A stretch of 17,268 nucleotides of DNA from contig CAYSXL010000010.1 of NCBI GenBank assembly GCA_964435025.1, positions 1 through 17,268 of the forward strand. The letters are read 5' to 3'. Source of the DNA: PWHW01 sp964435025. GTDB lineage: Bacteria > Patescibacteriota > Minisyncoccia > Minisyncoccales > PWPS01. Positions 1-7,071 of this stretch are shown here, piece after piece. Each line of letters begins with the position of its first letter. Positions within the stretch are counted from its first letter, which is position 1. The position numbers and the translations under genes are program-made. Below the pieces are notes generated by a model, which searched no databases, was not told where the DNA came from, and was given only the letters and a program-made list of their open reading frames with translations.

Positions 1-116
1 ACAAGAAACAAGATACAAGAGACAAACAATATTCAATAACCAATTTGACAAATTTCAAACAATTATTTGGTTATTGAAGTTTGAGATTTGTTTGTTTCTT
101 GGTTGTTTTTTGTGTC
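1..116. repeat. A/T-rich imperfect palindrome at the left edge
   Basis: This gene-free stretch is built from CAAGA/ACAAG-type words and folds back on itself. The clearest part is a perfect 12-bp inverted repeat, TTCAATAACCAA at 32-43 against TTGGTTATTGAA at 67-78, with a 23-nt loop. Further out, the CAAGAGACAAAC-type left arm pairs imperfectly with the GTTTGTTTCTTGG region on the right. A 13-base word from the left arm recurs with one mismatch just upstream of uvrC (14964-14983). The left boundary is cut by the window. It is probably an intergenic repeat or a folded transcript end of the upstream gene; no coding is seen. Confidence 0.6.
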
Positions 117-143
117 CAATTTGGCTAAATTCTAGTTGGGTGC

Positions 144-172
144 TTGCTTAAAATTCTTTTTTTTGGTATGAT
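144..172 (+). promoter_or_regulatory. Sigma70-type promoter of rpmF
   Basis: TTGCTT (144-149) and TATGAT (167-172) are separated by exactly 17 bases and sit 32 bases before the rpmF start codon. The spacing and box quality fit a housekeeping promoter, with transcription starting near 179. The same TTGCTT box with 17-base spacing recurs upstream of the SpeD-like gene. Confidence 0.6.
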
Positions 173-203
173 ACGAAGCGTTAATTTGTAAAAAAAGCGA
201 TTT

Positions 204-479
204 ATGGCGGTACCAAAACAAAGAAAGACAAAATCCAGGAGAAACCAGAGGAGGATGCACATTCATCTTGAGGGTCCTTCTCTTACAACTTGCCCACAAT
301 GCAAGGAGAAAAAATTATCTCACGCGGTTTGCAAGGAGTGTGGTTACTATAAAGGGAGAGAAGTAGTGGATGTCTTAAAGAAAGAGAAAGAAGGAAAATC
401 CAAGGAGAAGAGTAAAAAAGAAGAAGATAAAGACGAAAAACCACTTACAATGGATGGGCTTTCCAAGAAAGAAAAGTAA
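204..479 (+). CDS. rpmF: 50S ribosomal protein L32 with charged C-terminal tail
   Basis: L32 (bL32) is a small zinc-ribbon protein of the large ribosomal subunit. The N-terminus is the family hallmark (MAVPKQRKTKSRRNQRR), and two CxxC pairs, C30/C33 and C43/C46, form the zinc site. The protein is 91 residues against about 57-60 usually. The excess is a lysine/glutamate-rich tail from about residue 58, so the fold is complete and the tail is an extension. The ATG at 204 is fixed by the conserved MAVPK start. No Shine-Dalgarno sequence precedes it; the upstream bases are A-rich. A promoter lies at 144-172 and nusB follows after 46 bases, so the two are probably cotranscribed. Confidence 0.95.
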   Translation: MAVPKQRKTKSRRNQRRMHIHLEGPSLTTCPQCKEKKLSHAVCKECGYYKGREVVDVLKKEKEGKSKEKSKKEEDKDEKPLTMDGLSKKEK

Positions 480-525
480 AGGGTTTTGGATTAGGGATTT
501 GTAACTTAGAATTTTATCACTTTTT

Positions 526-966
526 ATGGCTTCAAGGCATTTGGCACGATCGATTGCTCTTCAATCTCTTTATGAGTGGGATTTTTTTCGGGAGGAAAAA
601 AAGGACCACAAGGAACTTGTCAAAAGAAACATTGAAGAGTTCGCAGAAAAAAGCGATGATGAGGAGTTTATTTATAAACTTGTAGGAGGAGTTATTACCA
701 ATTTATCCGAGTTGGATAAAATCATTTCTGCAGCTGCTCCCGAGTGGCCACTTGAAAAAATTACGATTGTTGATCGTAATGTGCTGAGGTTGGGTCTTTT
801 TGAACTTATTTACGCGAATAAAGAAGAAGTTCCCCCTAAAGTTGCCATTAACGAGGCAATCGAACTTGCCAAAGGATTCGGAGGCAGTAGCTCGGGTAGG
901 TTTGTAAACGGAGTTTTAGGCACCGTTTACAGGGAAATAGAAAAGGAAGAGGAAAAAAGCAATTAA
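526..966 (+). CDS. nusB: Transcription antitermination protein NusB
   Basis: NusB is an all-helical RNA-binding protein that joins NusE (S10) on boxA RNA in antitermination complexes, especially on rRNA operons. The 146-residue length is normal for the family. It opens with the usual SRHLARSIALQSLYEWDF-type helix and ends with the conserved stretch around PPKVAINEAIELAKGFG and a GRFVNGVLG helix. The start ATG lies in the context ACTTTTTATG with no Shine-Dalgarno sequence, a context shared with the ATPase and GNAT starts. The stop is two bases before the rnc start, so nusB and rnc are almost certainly in one transcript. Confidence 0.93.
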   Translation: MASRHLARSIALQSLYEWDFFREEKKDHKELVKRNIEEFAEKSDDEEFIYKLVGGVITNLSELDKIISAAAPEWPLEKITIVDRNVLRLGLFELIYANKEEVPPKVAINEAIELAKGFGGSSSGRFVNGVLGTVYREIEKEEEKSN

Positions 967-968
967 AA

Positions 969-1703
969 ATGGAAGAAAAATTTGTAGAGTTAGAAAAAAA
1001 GTTAGGAGTGGAGTTTAAAGACAAAAATACGCTTATTCAGGCCTTTTGCCACCGCTCTTACCTAAACGAAAATCCGGACTTTGGACTCGGGCAAAATGAG
1101 AGATTGGAATTTCTGGGAGACGCTGTCTTGGAGCTTGTGGTCACAAGTTATCTTTATTCTAACTATCCCGAAAAACCGGAAGGGGAGCTTACTACTTGGC
1201 GGGCGGCCCTTGTTAATTCCAAAGTGATAGGTGAGCTGGCGGACGAGCTCAATTTTCATGATTATATACTACTCTCCAGAGGAGAGAGCAAAGAGAACGG
1301 GAAAGCCAGACTTTATATTTTAGCCGATGCTTTTGAGGCGCTTATCGGAGCAATGTATTTGGATAGAGGGTATGAGGTTGCAAAAGACTTTGTTGAAAAG
1401 AATCTAATTTCCAAGCTTCCTCGAATTATTGAATTGGGACTTTACAGAGATCCGAAATCGGAACTTCAAGAAAGAACTCAGGAAGAAGTAGGTATTACTC
1501 CCGTTTACAGCATACTGGAGGAAACGGGACCGGATCACCAAAAATATTTTGTGATGGGAGTTTTTCTCAAAGAAGAACTTATAGGAAAGGGAGAGGGGTG
1601 TTCAAAAAAAGAAGCCGAAGAAGAAGCGGCAAAAGAAGCTTTAGCAAAAAAAAGATGGAATAGTGAAAATAAATTAATTAATAAAAAAAATGTTAAGAAT
1701 TAG
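969..1703 (+). CDS. rnc: Ribonuclease III
   Basis: RNase III cleaves double-stranded RNA, for example in rRNA precursors, as a Mg2+-dependent homodimer. The signature NERLEFLGDAVLE is present, with E47 and D51, and the second acidic pair D120/E123 lies in the ADAFEALIGA helix. The catalytic set is therefore complete. A double-stranded RNA-binding domain fills about residues 160-230 (LQERTQEEVG through KKEAEEEAAKEAL). The length, 244, is normal. The start is two bases after nusB, without Shine-Dalgarno sequence. The last 14 bases overlap the start of rpsP in another frame, suggesting translational coupling. The usual partners smc or ftsY do not follow. Confidence 0.95.
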   Translation: MEEKFVELEKKLGVEFKDKNTLIQAFCHRSYLNENPDFGLGQNERLEFLGDAVLELVVTSYLYSNYPEKPEGELTTWRAALVNSKVIGELADELNFHDYILLSRGESKENGKARLYILADAFEALIGAMYLDRGYEVAKDFVEKNLISKLPRIIELGLYRDPKSELQERTQEEVGITPVYSILEETGPDHQKYFVMGVFLKEELIGKGEGCSKKEAEEEAAKEALAKKRWNSENKLINKKNVKN

Positions 1704-2262
1704 ATTTTTCCGAACAGGAAGAAAAAAACAACCTTTTTATAAGATAGTGGTTACCGATAAAAATAACCCTCCTTCAAGCGGGAGATTTATCGATGAGCTC
1801 GGGTTTTACAACCCTCTTACAAAAGAGTGTGAGATTAAAAAGGAAAAAGTAGCGGAATGGATGGGGAAGGGTGCGCAGCCATCCGATGTGGTTCGTAACC
1901 TACTCATTAAAAAGGAAATAATTGAGGGAGAAAAAGTAAACGTGGTTTCGATTTCCCGGAAGAGAAAAGCAAAAATAGAAGAAAAAAGAGCAAAAGATGA
2001 AGAAGTTAAAGAAACCGCGGAGGAAAAAGAAAAAGCCGAAGAGAGCAGTGAAGAAGAAAAAGAGAGTTCTAAGGAAAAGACGGAAGAAAAAGAAGAGGTA
2101 AAAAAAGAAGAAGAGGGTGAAGGAGAAGAACAAAAAGAGAAAGAGGAAGCGGTAGAAGGAGATGTGGAAGATAGCGGAAAAGCAGAAGAGGAAGAAGTTA
2201 AGGAGGCAGATAAACAAAGAGAAGATAAAAGAGCTGAAAAAGAAGAAGAAAAGAAAACCTAA
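1690..2262 (+). CDS. rpsP: 30S ribosomal protein S16 with a very long acidic/basic tail
   Basis: S16 (bS16) is a structural protein of the small subunit. Residues 1 to about 83 are a complete S16: MLRIRFFRTGRKKQPFYKIV, then the GRFIDELGFYNP motif and the QPSDVVRNLL helix. Residues from about 90 to 190 are a low-complexity tail rich in E and K with some A and S, longer than the ribosomal core. S16 is usually 80-90 residues, sometimes with tails of 20-70. The start overlaps the 3' end of rnc by 14 bases. The TAA at 2260-2262 interrupts this tail: the same frame continues with the same composition for 34 more codons to a TAG at 2365. The tail sequence is repetitive and likely to vary fast. Confidence 0.93.
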   Translation: MLRIRFFRTGRKKQPFYKIVVTDKNNPPSSGRFIDELGFYNPLTKECEIKKEKVAEWMGKGAQPSDVVRNLLIKKEIIEGEKVNVVSISRKRKAKIEEKRAKDEEVKETAEEKEKAEESSEEEKESSKEKTEEKEEVKKEEEGEGEEQKEKEEAVEGDVEDSGKAEEEEVKEADKQREDKRAEKEEEKKT

Positions 2263-2367
2263 GAAGAGGATACCGAAAACAAAAAGGAAGATAAAAAAGA
2301 AGAGGAAGGCGAAAAGAAGGAAGCAGAAGAGGAAGAGGACAAGGGCGCAAAAAAAGAGGCGGCATAG
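2263..2367 (+). other. In-frame continuation of the S16 tail beyond its stop
   Basis: Reading on in the rpsP frame after the TAA gives 34 codons that are almost all E, K, D, A and G, ending at TAG (2365-2367). They have no start codon of their own and the same composition as the S16 tail, so they look like the former end of rpsP cut off by one nonsense change (GAA or AAA to TAA would suffice). Rare readthrough, or an assembly error in a repetitive purine-rich run, are alternatives. Confidence 0.6.
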
Positions 2368-2380
2368 CTCCTGTAAATGC

Positions 2381-2516
2381 TATACGGGGCGCATCCCGTA
2401 CCGTGCTCTACTCTGGTACGGGGTTGACCCCGTAATACAACATTCAGAATATTTATGTAGGCGATTTCCGAGCCCTAGAACGAGGCTTGCTCTGAATGTT
2501 GATATACGGGGTTGAC
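2381..2516. repeat. Nested hairpins and short direct repeats between rpsP and khpA
   Basis: The gap from 2368 to 2605 holds no convincing gene but is strongly structured. TACGGGG TTGA CCCCGTA (2417-2434) is a perfect 7-bp hairpin. TACGGG/CCCGTA (2383-2388, 2395-2400) is a second, and CCCGTACC (2395-2402) can instead pair with GGTACGGG (2415-2422), so the folds compete. An 11-bp perfect inverted repeat, CAACATTCAGA (2438-2448) with TCTGAATGTTG (2491-2501), encloses a 6-bp stem CGAGCC/GGCTTG. The 12-base word TACGGGGTTGAC occurs at 2417 and again at 2505. It could be a small palindromic repeat element or a structured leader of khpA. Confidence 0.6.
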
Positions 2517-2539
2517 GGACTATACAAAAAAGGTAGAAT
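2512..2539 (+). promoter_or_regulatory. Candidate promoter of khpA
   Basis: TTGACG (2512-2517) and TAGAAT (2534-2539) are 16 bases apart. The -35 box lies inside the second copy of the TACGGGGTTGAC repeat. Transcription would start near 2546, leaving a leader of about 60 bases before khpA. Confidence 0.45.
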
Positions 2540-2605
2540 GAAATTAGCACCAAGCGCAGTATGCGGTTGCAAAGGTCGATTATATAGTAGGATTAAAAAA
2601 TACTT

Positions 2606-2938
2606 ATGACCAAAGAAGCTTCTGATAACGAATTCTTAGAGTTTATCGTGAAGAATTTGGTAGATCACCCAGATTCCGTGGAGGTAGAAAGGAAGGTGGA
2701 CGAAATGGGAGTGCTTCTTGCTTTAAAGGTTCATCCTGAAGATATGGGACAAATTATCGGTAAGGAAGGATCAACAGCGAGAGCGATTAGGAATTTGGTT
2801 CGTATCATTGGACTCAAAAACAAAGCAAGAGTTAACTTGAAGATTGTTGAGCCCAGTGGAAGTACCTACCAACCGAAAGATAACTCTTCTGATTCTGAAA
2901 ACAACAAAAAAGAGGGTCTTGAAGATATCAAGCTGTAA
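2606..2938 (+). CDS. khpA: KH-domain RNA-binding protein KhpA (YlqC family)
   Basis: KhpA is a small single-KH RNA-binding protein that, where studied, works with KhpB/EloR in RNA regulation and cell elongation. The KH core covers about residues 5-83, and the RNA-contacting GxxG loop is G52-K-E-G55 in the stretch GQIIGKEGSTARAIRNL. The protein is 110 residues, about 30 more than usual. The excess is a polar tail rich in S, N, K and D. The rpsP-khpA-trmD order is the common bacterial one, but rimM, which usually sits between khpA and trmD, is absent here. The start ATG has no Shine-Dalgarno sequence. A strong terminator follows 29 bases after the stop. Confidence 0.9.
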   Translation: MTKEASDNEFLEFIVKNLVDHPDSVEVERKVDEMGVLLALKVHPEDMGQIIGKEGSTARAIRNLVRIIGLKNKARVNLKIVEPSGSTYQPKDNSSDSENNKKEGLEDIKL

Positions 2939-2951
2939 TATACACTTTGTT

Positions 2952-2980
2952 TTTACAGTTTTAGGGAACGGTGCTATTAT
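2952..2980 (+). promoter_or_regulatory. Candidate promoter of trmD overlapping a terminator
   Basis: TTTACA (2952-2957) and TATTAT (2975-2980) are 17 bases apart. The -10 box lies in the left arm and loop of the terminator at 2968-2997, so transcription would start around 2987, within the right arm. A transcript starting there cannot form the hairpin and escapes termination. Confidence 0.45.
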
Positions 2981-2997
2981 TTGATAGCGCCGTTTTT
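2968..2997 (+). terminator. Rho-independent terminator after khpA
   Basis: ACGGTGCTAT (2968-2977) pairs over its full 10 bp with ATAGCGCCGT (2984-2993), including one G-U pair, around a 6-nt loop, and a run of T follows. It should end the rpsP/khpA transcript 16 bases before trmD. Confidence 0.8.
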
Positions 2998-3012
2998 GTT
3001 TAAAGTAAAAAT

Positions 3013-3678
3013 ATGCGATTTGATATTATAACCATATTTCCACACCTTTTTGGCTCTTACTTAAAAGAGAGTTTGATTAGGAAAGCGGGGGAGAGAGGCG
3101 ACATTGAAATTAATATTCATGACCTGCGGAACTGGACGGAAGATAAACACAAAACGGTGGATGATAAGCCTTTCGGGGGAGAAAGCGGAATGGTGATGAA
3201 AGCACAACCTTTTTACAGAGCGGTGGAAGATATAAAAAAAGAAGCCGGGTGCGTAAAATCAAAGGTTGTACTTTTCACGCCGCGGGGGAAGAGATTTACT
3301 CAAAAAAAAGCGACCGAGTTTGCCAATTTAGAGCAAATTATTATGCTTTGCGGGAGATACGAAGGGGTAGACGAGAGAGTGGCTCGATTTATTGCCGACG
3401 AAACTCTTTCTATAGGAAATTATGTTCTTATGGGGGGAGAGCTTCCGGCGATGGTGGTTTTGGAAACCGTTTCGCGTCTTGTGCCTGGAGTTGTGGGAAA
3501 AGAAAATTTCTTGAAGGAAAAGATTAGAGAAGATGGGTTTTTTGAATATCCGCAATACACACGTCCGGAAACAATCTTTATAGGAGAAAAGAAAAGAAGT
3601 GTTCCCAAGGTATTGCTTTCCGGAGACCATGAGAAAATAAAAGAATGGAGACAGAAAAAAGGAAAACTTATTAAATAA
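3013..3678 (+). CDS. trmD: tRNA (guanine-N1)-methyltransferase TrmD
   Basis: TrmD methylates G37 of tRNAs next to the anticodon using S-adenosylmethionine and prevents +1 frameshifting. The N-terminus MRFDIITIFPHLF, the GGESGMVMK loop, the knot segments CGRYEGVDERV and IGNYVLMGGELPAMVVLE, and YTRPE are all present. Two points are odd. First, the linker that normally carries the catalytic Asp in an EDSF-type motif reads E169-K-I-R-E-D-G here. In a gap-free comparison with known TrmD sequences, K170 takes the place of that Asp, and D174 is the nearest acidic alternative. Second, at 221 residues the protein lacks the usual C-terminal end with its RRPDLL-type motif. The ATPase starts six bases downstream. 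Confidence 0.93.
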   Translation: MRFDIITIFPHLFGSYLKESLIRKAGERGDIEINIHDLRNWTEDKHKTVDDKPFGGESGMVMKAQPFYRAVEDIKKEAGCVKSKVVLFTPRGKRFTQKKATEFANLEQIIMLCGRYEGVDERVARFIADETLSIGNYVLMGGELPAMVVLETVSRLVPGVVGKENFLKEKIREDGFFEYPQYTRPETIFIGEKKRSVPKVLLSGDHEKIKEWRQKKGKLIK

Positions 3679-3684
3679 ACTTTT

Positions 3685-6426
3685 ATGACGGGTGGTGCTC
3701 AGAAAAAACCATATACATTAACTATTGAGGAGGTTGTTGCCGGACTTGATTCTCATGTGGACGGTCTCGAAAAAAGGGAGGCGAAGAAAAGGATCGTCGA
3801 GTATGGAGAAAACAAGATAACCCAGGATGATGCTAATCATCCGGTATTGATATTTTTAAATCAGTTCAGAAGCGGTCTTGTATATGTCTTAATTGCTGCC
3901 GGTTTCATTGCCGGATTTTTTGGTAAATGGATTGATGTCTATGTAATAGGTATAGTTGTTTTACTTAATGCGGTCTTTGGTTTTATTCAGGAGTATAAGG
4001 CGGAGAAAGCTATAAGCGCCTTAAGAAATATGATAGTTCCTACTGCTCGAATTTACAGAGAAGGAGAGCTTTTGAAAATTTCTGCGGAAAGAATAGTGCC
4101 GGGGGATGTTGTTTTACTTGAAGAAGGAGATAAAGTTCCTGCGGATATAAGAATTCTTGAAGTAAAAGAACTGAGGGTGAACGAAGCCCCGCTCACCGGA
4201 GAATCAATACCGGTTTATAAAAACACGGAAAAGTTAAGCGAAGGCGTTCAGCTTGGAGATAGGAAAAATATGGCGTGGATGGGAACCTTTGTAGCCGGGG
4301 GCAAGGCGAAGGGAATAGTAACTTCTACAGGCGACAACACATTTTTTGGTTCAATAGCCAAGGATATGAAGAAAGTGGAAAAGAATGCAGGCCACTTTGA
4401 GGAAAAAGTAAATGTACTAACCAAAAAAATGGCGATATTCGCATTTAGTGGGGCCTTTGTTATTTTTTTGGCAGCGTTTTTCACAGGTCCTTCTTTGCTT
4501 TATGAAATAGAAGTTTTTGAAAAACCACTTTTTGCCGCCATAGCCGCGCTCGTATCGGGTATTCCGGAAGGGCTTCCTGCCATTTTGGTAATAGTCTTGG
4601 CGGCGGGAGCTACGCGAATGGCGAAAAGAAATGCGATTATAAGGCGCCTTCCGGCAACCGAAACACTCGGTGTAGCCGATCACATTGTAAGCGATAAAAC
4701 AGGAACTATTACGCAAAATACAATGGCTGTTAGGCGAATTATCCTACCCGGAGAGGCATCAGTGGAGGTTACCGGGGAGGGATTCATACCGGAAGGAGTT
4801 TTCTATAGAAGAGGGGAACAGATACTTCCCATGGAAGAAAAGGGGCTTGATAAACTGCTTCACATTGCGGAAATCTGCAACGAGGCAAAACTTACTCACG
4901 AGGAAAATAGTACTGATAATTATGAGATTATAGGCGATCCTACAGAAGGGGCACTTGTCGTTCTTGCCGAAAAGGCGGGTCTGAAAAGAGAGGTTGTAGA
5001 AAGGCAAGAAAAGAAAATCGATGACATGGCTTTTAATTCTAAGCTAAAAGTAAGAGCATCCCTCATAGAAAGGCAAGAAGAAAAAGAGCTTTATGTGGTG
5101 GGGGCTCCCGAAGAGGTAATGAAAAGAGCGAGTAAAATAAGAAAAGAAGATAAGGTAGAAAAGCTTTCCGAGAAAAAAAGAGAAGAGATGCTTTTTAGGG
5201 TGGAAAGAATGTCCGGAAAGGCGATGAGAACTATAGCTCTTGCTTATAAAAAAACGGGGAGCAAGGAAAATAAAGTGAAAGAGGAAGAGTTAAAGGATTT
5301 GATACTTGCCGGAGTAGTAGGCATAATTGATCCGCCTCGCCGAGAAGTCTCACGGGCGGTAAAAAGAGCTCATGAGGCGGGCATACGGGTAATGATGTGT
5401 ACCGGAGATCATAAAGAAACGGCTACTGCTATTGCAAAGGAAGTAGGAATACTAAGAGAGAAAGGCGAGGATTATCAGGAAGCACTTGACCAAGAAGAAC
5501 TCTCCGAGATGTCAGAAGATGAGTTTAAGGAAAGCGTAAGGAGCGTTAATGTTTTTGCCCGTCTTACTCCTCACATGAAGCTTGAAATTGCTAAAGCGCT
5601 CCAAGAAAGCGGGGCTATAATAGCTATGACCGGTGACGGCGTAAACGATGCACCGGCTGTTAAGCAGGCGGATATAGGAATAGCAATGGGAGTTATGGGA
5701 ACCGATGTTACTAAAGAGGCCGGAGATATTGTTTTGGCAGATGATAACTTTGCCTCGATTGTAAACGCCATTGAAGAGGGGAGAATTGTTTTTGAAAATA
5801 CAAGAAGATCGAGCTCTTCTCTTATAACCAGTAATTTTGCTGAAATAGGAACAATACTGACTTTTCTTTTGATGGGACTTGGTCTTCCCCTTTTACCTAC
5901 TCAGATATTGTGGGTTAACTTGGTTACTGACGGAGTGGTGGGTGTGCCCTTGGCCTTGGAGCCAAAACATAAGGATATTTTGAAAAGACCACCGCGAGAT
6001 AAGGGAGAGAATATTCTGACATCCTCTATTATTCCTTATTTTGTGTTGATGACGATCTTAATGGTTACGCTGGCTCTTTTTGTTTTCCATATGTTTTCTT
6101 CGGAAGGAGAAGCAAAGGCACAGACCGCTGTTTTTACAGTCATTGCTTTTACTCAGCTCTACAACGCTATTAATTTAAGGTCTATAAGCAGGTCGGTCTT
6201 TAGTATAGGTTTCTTTAGTAATCGGTATATGATAATGGGGATCTTTGCGGGTGTAGTTTTGCAGCTTGCTGTAATCTGGATACCCTTCCTACAAGGAGCT
6301 TTTCACTTTGTGCCTCTTTCTGTAAAAGAAGTCGCTTTTATCGCCTTTATCACTTCACTTGTTTTATGGATAGGAGAGATATATAAATATATACACTATC
6401 GTCTTATTAAAAAGGAACTTACATAA
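3685..6426 (+). CDS. P2-type cation-transporting ATPase, Ca2+-pump-like
   Basis: This membrane pump uses ATP to move cations, most likely Ca2+ out of the cytoplasm. All P-type motifs are intact: TGES (171-174) in the actuator domain, DKTGT with phosphorylated D337, CTGDH in the P domain, and TGDGVNDAP (649-657). The N-terminal cation-ATPase domain (about 1-75) and the C-terminal six-helix region are present, so the 913-residue length is full. Residues matching the SERCA calcium sites are present: E295 in PEGLP of helix M4, N717 and E720 in M5, and N745, T748 and D749 in the M6 motif NLVTDG. This favours Ca2+, but other P2 substrates (Na+, Mn2+) cannot be excluded. The start ATG follows the trmD stop by six bases in the context ACTTTTATG. 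Confidence 0.92.
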   Translation: MTGGAQKKPYTLTIEEVVAGLDSHVDGLEKREAKKRIVEYGENKITQDDANHPVLIFLNQFRSGLVYVLIAAGFIAGFFGKWIDVYVIGIVVLLNAVFGFIQEYKAEKAISALRNMIVPTARIYREGELLKISAERIVPGDVVLLEEGDKVPADIRILEVKELRVNEAPLTGESIPVYKNTEKLSEGVQLGDRKNMAWMGTFVAGGKAKGIVTSTGDNTFFGSIAKDMKKVEKNAGHFEEKVNVLTKKMAIFAFSGAFVIFLAAFFTGPSLLYEIEVFEKPLFAAIAALVSGIPEGLPAILVIVLAAGATRMAKRNAIIRRLPATETLGVADHIVSDKTGTITQNTMAVRRIILPGEASVEVTGEGFIPEGVFYRRGEQILPMEEKGLDKLLHIAEICNEAKLTHEENSTDNYEIIGDPTEGALVVLAEKAGLKREVVERQEKKIDDMAFNSKLKVRASLIERQEEKELYVVGAPEEVMKRASKIRKEDKVEKLSEKKREEMLFRVERMSGKAMRTIALAYKKTGSKENKVKEEELKDLILAGVVGIIDPPRREVSRAVKRAHEAGIRVMMCTGDHKETATAIAKEVGILREKGEDYQEALDQEELSEMSEDEFKESVRSVNVFARLTPHMKLEIAKALQESGAIIAMTGDGVNDAPAVKQADIGIAMGVMGTDVTKEAGDIVLADDNFASIVNAIEEGRIVFENTRRSSSSLITSNFAEIGTILTFLLMGLGLPLLPTQILWVNLVTDGVVGVPLALEPKHKDILKRPPRDKGENILTSSIIPYFVLMTILMVTLALFVFHMFSSEGEAKAQTAVFTVIAFTQLYNAINLRSISRSVFSIGFFSNRYMIMGIFAGVVLQLAVIWIPFLQGAFHFVPLSVKEVAFIAFITSLVLWIGEIYKYIHYRLIKKELT

Positions 6427-6431
6427 CTTTT

Positions 6432-6983
6432 ATGAAAAAGAAGATACTAAGTGGTAGAGAGATTGTTATACGTAAACTAAAAAAAGAGGATCTCCAAGAT
6501 GCGGAAAAGTTTCAAAAGTTTTTTAATTCTTTTGTAGAAGAGGATGCAAAGCTTTCTATAGACGAGAAAATTTCGGTTAAAAAGCAAAAAGAAATGCTTG
6601 AAGGGAGTCTCCGGAAACAGAGAAAAAAAGAAGGAATATATTTAGTTGCCAAGGAAAAAGAAAATATTGCCGGGAGAGTGTATATAAAGATTGGCGACCA
6701 GAGGAGTAAACATGTTGCTACACTAGGCGGCCTTATGATAGATCAAAATTACAGGAGAATGGGTATTGCCAAGCATCTTATAAAAGAAGCGATATCACTA
6801 GCCAAAAAAGAGCTTAAACCCTCTCCCAAGCTGATAAAAATTTCTACTTTCAGCAACAATGAGCCCGCTCTCAGGCTTTACGAGGAAAAGATGAATTTTC
6901 AGAGAGTTGCCATAATCCCGAAACAAATTAAATACAAAGGAAAATATGTGGACGAAGTAATATTCATCCGCTACCTCAAATAA
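6432..6983 (+). CDS. GNAT family N-acetyltransferase
   Basis: This is a GCN5-related acetyltransferase that would move an acetyl group from acetyl-CoA to an amine; the substrate is unknown. The acetyl-CoA-binding motif A is Q105-N-Y-R-R-M-G-I-A113, and the C-terminal half has the usual stretch SNNEPALRLYEEKMNFQRV. The length, 183, is normal for a single-domain GNAT. It starts five bases after the ATPase stop, again in the context CTTTTATG without Shine-Dalgarno sequence, so it is the last gene of a trmD-ATPase-GNAT unit. A bidirectional terminator follows. Ribosomal-protein or small-molecule acetylation are both possible. Confidence 0.85.
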   Translation: MKKKILSGREIVIRKLKKEDLQDAEKFQKFFNSFVEEDAKLSIDEKISVKKQKEMLEGSLRKQRKKEGIYLVAKEKENIAGRVYIKIGDQRSKHVATLGGLMIDQNYRRMGIAKHLIKEAISLAKKELKPSPKLIKISTFSNNEPALRLYEEKMNFQRVAIIPKQIKYKGKYVDEVIFIRYLK

Positions 6984-7040
6984 CCTTCTCCCCCCCTTGT
7001 ACACCCGAAGGATGTACAGAGAAGCAACGAAGTGAAAAAA

Positions 7041-7071
7041 AAGAGCAGCCGAGCTGCTCTTTAAATTTTTT
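7041..7071. terminator. Bidirectional terminator between convergent genes
   Basis: AAGAGCAGC (7041-7049) and GCTGCTCTT (7053-7061) form a perfect 9-bp stem with a 3-nt loop. A run of A precedes it (7035-7042) and a T-rich run follows (7061-7071), so it can stop transcripts from the GNAT gene (+) and from the acyltransferase (-), whose stop codon is at 7072-7074. A smaller TGTACA-based dyad lies upstream at about 6998-7018. Confidence 0.85.

Noticed and set aside
2162..2515. 117-codon lysine/arginine-rich + strand frame
   Set aside because: It is a shifted reading of the purine-rich S16 tail that runs into the hairpin region; it has no family resemblance.
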